A stretch of 64,000 nucleotides of DNA from Diplodia intermedia (Eukaryota > Ascomycota > Dothideomycetes > Botryosphaeriales > Botryosphaeriaceae), in NCBI GenBank assembly GCA_021495925.1, contig JAKEKT010000017.1:62001-126000 (forward strand), read 5' to 3'. Below the pieces are notes generated by a model, which saw only the letters and a program-made list of their open reading frames with translations, ran no database searches and was not told the DNA's origin. The translations under genes and the position numbers were made by a program. Shown piece by piece: positions 56,903-64,000 of the stretch; position 1 is the first letter of the stretch, and the number at the start of each line of letters is the position of its first letter.

Positions 56903-59900
56903 GGTGATTTCGGCCAGCGCAGCGCTGGCGGTCGCAGTGGTCGCGGTGGGCGCGGCGCTCTCGCAGCAGCTCCGACAGCCTCTCCCTGATGCCCCTCTCT
57001 CGTCCTAGCAGTCGGACCGAGCCGGAGAGCCGCGACGGGGGTGCCGGCGAGCTTCCAAGTGCGCGCGGTGGTGTTGGGGTCGGGGCAGCGACAGACGGCT
57101 GTCAGCACGTAGAGTGGGAGTCAAAGGCCAGCTGGGCCAAGCGAAACAGCACCTCCGGGGGCGTCCAGAGCATGGGCTCGCGGGGGGTCGGGCGTCTAGC
57201 GGCACCACATGAGCGCGCAGCGTCGGCTCACGGTGCAATGGGGCGCTCGTGGGAACAAAGCAGGAGGCACAGTAGCAGGGCAGGGCGTCGTCGCAGTCGT
57301 CTCGCGGGGGTCGCCGTGCGGTGGGAGGCGCGGGTACGGGTGCTGGTGGTGTTGCGGCCGCTTCATTCAGGGTTCTCGCCCGACGAGGCCAGATCACGTG
57401 CTGGACGCGGGCCCTGCGCTGGAGATCGCAGCGAAAAATGCCGCTCAAGCCTCTGCTCTCCACTTCTTTATAAGGCAATGCGCCCCCCAACGGCCCACGC
57501 CCGGTGCGGCGCGTCTTATTGGCATTGGCGCTGCATATCTGCCCTCGGGCTCTGCATAACTGCCCGCACAAGCGCCCCGAAGCGTCGCCAATGTCACCTG
57601 TCCAGCGCGGCGGACAAAGCAACCGCGCTCCGACTTGTCAATGGCCGTCTCGAGTCAGGCCTCGCCCGCCCGCCTGCTGCCTGAGGGCTGCTTGTCCCGC
57701 AACGCTTCCCAAACTCAATCCGACGCGCACCGCTGCCGACATGGCCTGATTGCTGCTGCTAATGCCGCGTGCATACCGCCGATCAGCGCCTCTGCCCCCG
57801 TCCAACACGTGGACTAAGCTTGCGGAGAAATCTAGGGCATGAAGATCCCTCCCCAGTGCCCGTTATCTGGGAAATCTGCCACCCCACTGCCGATTTGTCA
57901 TAGGAGCTTGACAGCTGTTGACGCAACCACGCCGGCCGCGCTGTCTGCCCAGGCAGCCTCCGCCCACGTCCGGCACCACAGCCGCCTGGTCGCCTCGAGC
58001 ATCTACGCGGCTGGCGTCGAAGTATGCGGCTGCGCGGACGGCGACTTGGTTTTCCAACTTGGCAATAGGCTTTCCGTCGCCACTGTATGTATGCAGCCTT
58101 GCGCAACGACAAATCCGCTGTTCATGCAGCCCTATGGCTTGCCAGTGTAAGGAGACTCGGACCAGGATCTTGCACATCATGCCGCTAGATGCCTTCTCTC
58201 AGTTTCCGCTGCAGCCACGCCCGCAGACAAAGCCTGGGCACATCATATGCGGAAAGCTCACCCTTTAACGTGCCGATCCGATACGCGACTTCTTGGAATC
58301 ATCCCAAGTTCGCTTACGGACCATAATCACGCTTGTAGAAGGGTCCAAGATATTGCTTCAGCATGAGAGATCGAGCAAGCCATTGATGACGCAACACACA
58401 ATAGTGCCCGACCTAGCTGCGGGCGCCCTCGGGGCGCCGAGTTCAGCTACTGGGAATGCCTTGTGCAGAATGGCCTCGCATGCTACGGCACCGGCCCCGC
58501 TTCATGGCGGATGCGCTGTTCCCATTAGCAAATCAGCCCAGCGACAGTCTGTCATCCGCCACGTGCCTGCTGCGCGCAGTGGCCTGTTATGTGGCCGTCC
58601 ACATCATACTTTGAACGAAAGGACCTCGGGTTCTCATTCAAATCGGAAAAGGCACCGTTTTCCGGCGATGTATCCGCTCCAAGGGAAGGCAGCCTCTTGG
58701 ATGTCCAAGATCATCAAGGGTATGATGTTTACTGCAATTCGCGCAAAATCAACGGTGCCTGGCGAAACACGAAGATCAATTAGACGATGCCGCTTCTAGA
58801 AGCCACGAGCGCGGATCTACAGGGGTGGTCAGGTTAAAGGTGCCGTAGCAGTCCCTTCGGTCGTTCGTGCTGATGAGCCCCTTGGACAGCCTGTTGGGAA
58901 GTTCCCGGTTGCAGCGTCCAAATTGTGTTAGCGGGGGCAAAGAGGGGCAACACTCTGAAAATAAGATCGGGGTTCCATCTATTTCAAGCTTTGAGAGGAC
59001 CTGGGCCTTGAGAGGGCACAAACGTACCATAACAACGAAGGTCGGTGCTGGATCTCAGCAGTTCTCCAAACTTGAAGGATGGAAGCCGCGCCAGATGTTC
59101 TAGAAAAAGAGGGGCAGAATGCGGAGATCGGCGGAGGATGCCACCAGCTGCAGCTAACGCATGGGGGGGGCGCTGAATCGTAAAGTTTCGCGTGGAAGCG
59201 GGACGTGAAACCATCTTGACATAGTGGCTTGGGCCGTCAGACGATTCAGCCCAGGTGCGTGGCTCGGAACCAGTACTGTCCCAAGAATGGACGCTGGATG
59301 GCGATCAATCGGCCACGAAAAGTGGACGGAGGAAAAAGGGGCACAACCTTGCCAGAGTCATTTGATGAAGGGCCAGAACCCATGCCGGTCACAACGGAAA
59401 TGAAGGTCCCCAACCCTTTCCGCATTGGGAGACAGAGGTCCTTATGAGCGTTCAGATAAGTTATGCAGCCGAAATGCTGTGGCTCTGCGGCCTTCGAGAG
59501 AACATACGCGACGTTCTAGCGTGGGGTTGTGCGTCCGTAGGGCGACATCCCGCAGCAGTGATAACGTATCATGGAGGGGCTGATTTGCATCTGATATGAA
59601 ATTTGCGAAACGCGAAAAAGCGGGCTCGCCGGCCACCCTGGCGCGGCAGGTGGTCGCGCAGAGCCAATGCGACACGAGCGAAGGCCTCTCCAAGACGCGT
59701 CCAAGGTGTTGCTCTTGTGGTGGAAACAGTCGTCACACCGAAAATAAGGAGGTTGGGCGGGCATGTCCGTGCAGGGCAGTCTGCATCCAGCCCACTCTCC
59801 CGATGCCGCGGGGCACAGCATGGCATGGATGACAGCGCCTCATCTGTGCCTGGCGAGGGGCAGCGACGCGTCTCTGGATCAGGGCGGGACGTCCCCAACG

Positions 59901-61742
59901 CGCTCAATGACGATGTTTCGCGGGCATGCTGACGCGCGAGGCTGCCGGACGCCAATGGGGCGCGGCGCCCCGCCATGCCGCTGCAGGATGCAGCTTGTTG
60001 GTCGTGGAGGCGATCTCTTTGCGACAGGCCAATTTCCAGATGAAGCTGATGCGCCGGCTCGCGGGGAAAGAGGATCTGTAGGCTAGCCGACGCGCTACGC
60101 CGTAGTCGCACAAGACCGGGCCAGGAACGGGCAGGAGAAGTGAGAAAGGTGCAGATCGGCTCTGGAAGCCAACGAGGGGACGAGCGGGAGGGCCGCAAAT
60201 TCCACACTGGTGTTACGACTGACCTGGCTTTGCGGGAAGCGGTGGCTTCGCAAATTGCTGTTTCACCGGCCGCCGTGCCACCCCTCGGCGCACGCGGGCG
60301 CGCCGACCTAGACGCGCCTGTTCAGCTGTGATCCAGGCAAGAAAAAAATAGAAAAAATATCGCCGCCAGCCCGTAAACTAACTATTCAGACGGTCCGGAT
60401 CGCGCTGCAGCGGCTTCATGCACAGCTAACATCCGCGCACGCGAGCGGTGTGAGGTGGCTCCCGGACGGTGCATAAGGCGGCTGCGCTGTCGTCGCAGGA
60501 TGGTGAATGATAATAACGGACGCGCTCCGGACGTATACCGCCTTTTCTTCTGCGATAACCTGAGGCACCAGAAAGCGCGAAACGTCCGTGGCACGTGCAG
60601 GTGGCGGCGGGGAGAAGGTCGACCTACCAGTGACGTTGGCCGCCTTGCATCTGACGGCCGGTCTGGCACGAAGTGGAGCTCGCGGAAGGCGTCCGTGAGA
60701 GAGGCTGCCGGCAACGTCAGCGAGCACAGCGTGGGCGTGGCCCCGGTCGGCCTCGTGTTGTTGATGGATTGGACGAGGCGCGCCGGCGTTCAGCGAAGAA
60801 AAGCAAAACGTAGCAGGTCGCTAGAGGCGACTCGGCCGCGGCGCTGTGGCGCGGCGCGCGAGCGAGCGAGGGGGGCAGGAGGCGTGATGACTGTTGATCG
60901 TGCGGAACAAGGGAGTGGCCCAGGGCAGCATGGGGATGAGCAGGCATGCGGCGACTGGCGAGCGCAAGCAAACGCCCGCCCTGCCGGCCGCCAGGCGCCA
61001 GGCCGCAGCGACGGCGAGGCCCCGGGGTGGTGCGGGAGTACGTGGTCGTTCCTGTTGCTGTCGCCGCCGCGTCGTTTAGCGAGCGGGGGCGCGACGACGC
61101 GATGCGACTCCCGGCGGGGGTCACGGGGCCCTCGAGCCCCTCGACGCCAGCAACAGCACGCATCACGGCCGCGCCGCGCCCGCTGCTGGTGTTGAAACGG
61201 CTGATCCGGCAGCGTGCGAGCGAGCGCATGGCTCACAGCGCGCTGGACGACGCATCGCACCGTTGTCCGGCAGCGCTAGCCAAGGGCCGCGGTATGTGTG
61301 GGGCGGCCGTGCAGGCGCCGTAAATTACGGACAGTGAGGCTGCGAGTGGCTGGTGTATTTCCCAGGAGCGCACATGCCCCCTCCTCCCAGAAGCCGGGAC
61401 CCGCCAACGCCGCCAAAACCTCCTCACGCTCGTCTCTTCTACGCTCAACCCCTCCTTCCCACCCACCTACCCGCCCATCGCGGACCGTCATTGCGTCGTG
61501 CCCCTCGCGACTCAGCAAACCCTCCACAGAGCCGGCGACGCCACCGTCCGGCAGCACCCCCACAGACGAGAGACGGCCAGCTCGTCTCTGTCGCACCCAC
61601 CTTGCCGTTCCATGATCCTGCACATACGGAATGCTCATCGTCGACAATACCTTCACGCTTTAAACCCCTCGCGCCAGTCGCCGAGCCGACGCTCGATCAC
61701 CCCCGCCGCCATCCGTAGCTGAAGACACGACGCGCTGTCTCG
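56903..61742. promoter_or_regulatory. Long divergent intergenic region (4.8 kb)
   Basis: The largest gene-free stretch in the window, between the divergent RasGEF and C2H2-regulator start codons. It is GC-rich, with many short overlapping open frames on both strands but none with family resemblance, credible splicing or consistent codon use. It must contain both promoters and 5' leaders. I found no transposon, tRNA or clear repeat in it. Confidence 0.5.
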
Positions 61743-64000
61743 ATGCCAGCCGCCGCCATGACCATGCTCGCCTCCGGCTCGCCTTCAACAGGCGGCCGCA
61801 AGCCCGCTGCCGCGCCCGAGAAGAAGTACAAGTGCCAGTTCTGCAACCGCGCATTCAGCAGGAGCGAGCACCGCAGTCGCCATGAGAGATCGCGTAAGTA
61901 TTTCGCGCCCGCACACAACAGCCGAGCGGCCAGGTCGATCGCCCCCGCTGACACTTCATCACTGCAGACACGAAAGAACGCCCCTTCAAATGCCTCAAGT
62001 GCCGAAGCACATTCGTCCGTCGCGACCTATTACTGCGACACGACCGCACCGTCCACGCAAAGGACGGTGGCGTGCCACTCCACAGCGAGGTCAAGCGCCG
62101 CGCCGCCCCCAAGGCCAGCGACATCCCTGTCGCCGGGCCTTCGAAGCCCTCGATCGGACTCGACACTGCGACTCTCGAACAGATAGAAGCGAGCAGCGAT
62201 GGAATGGTGGACATTGAGACAGCCGCCATGCTGGTCACCGACTTCCACCACAAGGCCATGGCCAGCCAGGAGCCCGATTCCGCGATCGATGCACCAGAAA
62301 CGGTCATATCGCCTCACGGTCCCGCGCTCCTCGAGCCTTCGGTCGGTTACCCGTCCGGTCCCGTATCGCTCCCTCAGATGCCCATGTGGGATTCAATGCT
62401 GCCTCATCCGGTTGAGGGGGGCAAATCGCACTCTGTCACTTCGAGCATGTCCGGCTCGCAGGATTCGCATATGACCTTCAACAGTGTCGGCGCGCAAGGA
62501 CACCCGAACCAGTTGGCGCCCATCATGGAGCGTCAACCTTCGTCTGGCGATGGGCTGGCCCCCTCCTTCCCGTCCCTTCAGAGCTCTCTCCAGGGATCCG
62601 GGCTCGCCACTCCCGGTGCCTTGTCACCCTACCCGTTGATGGGTCCTGTGTCCCCGGTTGACTACCGCCGCTCGCCTGGTCCTAGCCAGGCACTGACAAT
62701 GGCGAAGGCTCCTCAACTCGAATCGGAAGAGGCTTGCAGCAGAATTCTCGAGAACATCAAGCACTGCGACAGCGAAGGCATTCTGCTCGATACTTTCCAA
62801 TTGCCGAGCGTGGCCCTCCTGAACCGGTACCTGTCGACGTACTTCAACCTGTTCCACCACCACCTGCCATTCTTGCATCCTGCGTCGTACGATCCGACCG
62901 AAATATCCGCGCCGTTACTTTTGGCCGTCCTTTCGATCGGTGCCCTGTACACCTTTGACCAGGACCAGGCATACATGTTGCACATTGGTGCGAAGGTGCT
63001 CGTCAATCAGTTTTTGCAGAACAAGGAGAACTTCAGCTCTCGGAAGTGTCCCCTATGGCTCATGCAATCGACCCTTCTCAACATGATCTTTGCCTCGTGG
63101 AGTGGTGACCCCAAGGGTCTGGAGTGGGCTTGTTCGATCAAGAGTCTGCTTGCCAACATGGTTGCCGGTAACCGTTACGAGCTGAAGCTCCGTACCGAAG
63201 CTCGCAACGGTGCTCACCCGACGCATGAGGAGTGGATCGAGGACGAACAGTGCCGACGTACTTACTACGCCGTCTACATCTTCTTCGGTCTCCTCACCAT
63301 GACGTACAACCATACGCCTGCCATCAGCTTCAACGAGTTCGACACCCTGGAATTGCCCTCGTCCGAAACCCTATGGAACGTGGATCCTTCCGATGACGAG
63401 TCTTGGCGCGACAACTTGGCCGCCTCGAACATCATCACGTTCCGCCAGGCGCACGACAACCTCTTCCAAGGAGAAACAGCTCGCTACAGTGCATTTGCGA
63501 CTCGCGTCATGATCAATGCACTCTTCTTGGAAGTCTGGTACCACAAGCGCAGCCCCGAGGCTCTTCAAGACGTGGTCACCGAGTACAAGCTTCGTCTTGC
63601 TCTCGAGACCTGGGAGAAGTCCCTCGAGATCTGTGAGCCGGAGACTGTGGTTGTCAAGTTGAGTGCGCCGCACAAGGGCCACCCTCTCATTTTCAATGCC
63701 ATGGCGATGTACCGCAACACACGCGCCCGTCTGCTGGTCGATCTCAAGTCCGTCCAGGAAGCGCTCCGCTACCACGATTCGTACGAGGTTGCAGCTTCCA
63801 TGACCAATGCCCGCGATAAGGTGAAGCGTTCGCAAGAGATGATCAAGGTCATCCAGGAATGCTTCGACTGCATCGAGGTCGCGGCCGTGCAAGGCATTCG
63901 CTGGGTTGCTCGGACGTCGGCAACCAACTGGAGCATTGAGCATCCGCTTTGCGGCATGGACCTGATGGTCATTCTCACGCTTTGGCTCTATCGCCTGGAA
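61743..64000 (+). CDS. C2H2 zinc-finger regulator with fungal_trans domain (partial)
   Basis: Gene runs off the right edge. Exons are 61743-61893 and 61968 to beyond 64000, with about 728 residues visible. Two adjacent C2H2 fingers lie at residues 31-51 (CQFCNRAFSRSEHRSRH) and from residue 59 (CLKCRSTFVRRDLLLRH), joined by the linker TKERPFK. The 74 nt intron (donor GTAAGT) splits the last His codon of finger 1. A Ser/Pro-rich region follows, then a fungal-specific regulatory domain (LNRYLSTYFNLFHHHLPFLH, SAPLLLAVLSIGALY, EDEQCRRTYYAVYIFFGLL). The combination resembles the Klf1-like group of nuclear regulators. Target genes are unknown. No stop codon occurs in the visible part. An internal ATG six codons in is an alternative start. 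Confidence 0.9.

Noticed and set aside
56989..57684. A 231-codon plus-strand frame next to the RasGEF start.
   Set aside because: Arg/Gly/Ser/Ala-rich with no domain, competing overlapping frames on both strands, and no splice context.

Overview
This window is nuclear DNA from a filamentous ascomycete (Pezizomycotina). The evidence is the short GT-AG introns of about 45-195 nt with CTRAY-type branch points, single genes on either strand, and lineage-typical families: a HET-domain protein, a Zn2Cys6 regulator, fungal-specific transcription-factor-like proteins, GPI-anchored wall proteins and a fungal-type RasGEF. G+C is high and third codon positions are strongly G/C, which leaves long meaningless open frames on the wrong strand. 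A dothideomycete-like fungus is possible, but the class cannot be fixed from the sequence alone. Twenty protein-coding genes are supported. Most are spliced, and the intron coordinates given here were read from splice signals plus frame and family continuity. No rRNA, tRNA, CRISPR array or intact transposon was seen.

Layout. 0-6.7 kb: a Ser/Thr-rich GPI wall protein (minus) followed by a 4 kb gene-free stretch with simple repeats. 6.7-26.3 kb is a housekeeping block: a Sac7-type RhoGAP (minus), TIM9 (plus, divergent), an unrecognised 41-residue intron-containing microprotein, a Dcg1-like Asp/Glu/hydantoin racemase, geranylgeranyl-diphosphate synthase, the large ribosome-assembly factor RRP5 (minus) and, divergent from it, a Cdt2-type WD40 protein. 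27.8-43.1 kb looks accessory and environment-facing: a Baeyer-Villiger-type monooxygenase tail-to-tail with a short Zn2Cys6 regulator, a GT34 glycosyltransferase, an orphan multi-pass membrane protein, a fungal transcription-factor-like protein, a secreted GH28 pectinase-like enzyme and a HET-domain protein. 44.2-51.8 kb: a PAP2-family membrane phosphatase/transferase, an Ala/Thr-rich Kre1-like surface protein and a GPI-anchored GH16 glucanase-like enzyme. 53.2-64 kb: a Cdc25-type RasGEF (minus) and, 4.8 kb away and divergent, a two-finger C2H2 regulator that runs off the right edge.

Functional themes. Small-GTPase control is represented by the RhoGAP, the RasGEF and GGPP synthase, which makes the prenyl donor for Rho/Rab proteins. 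Cell-wall and surface biology is represented by two GPI or Kre1-like proteins, GH16 and GT34; GH28 instead fits attack on plant pectin. RRP5 and Cdt2 share a 582 bp divergent promoter with an MCB-like CGCG element. The most unusual items are the 41-residue microprotein gene, the ORF-preserving introns in the RhoGAP and Cdt2 genes, the GH28 protein with Leu in place of the usual active-site His, the BVMO with an acidic/Asn-Ser insertion, and the truncated-looking regulator whose stop codon lies 9 nt from the BVMO stop.
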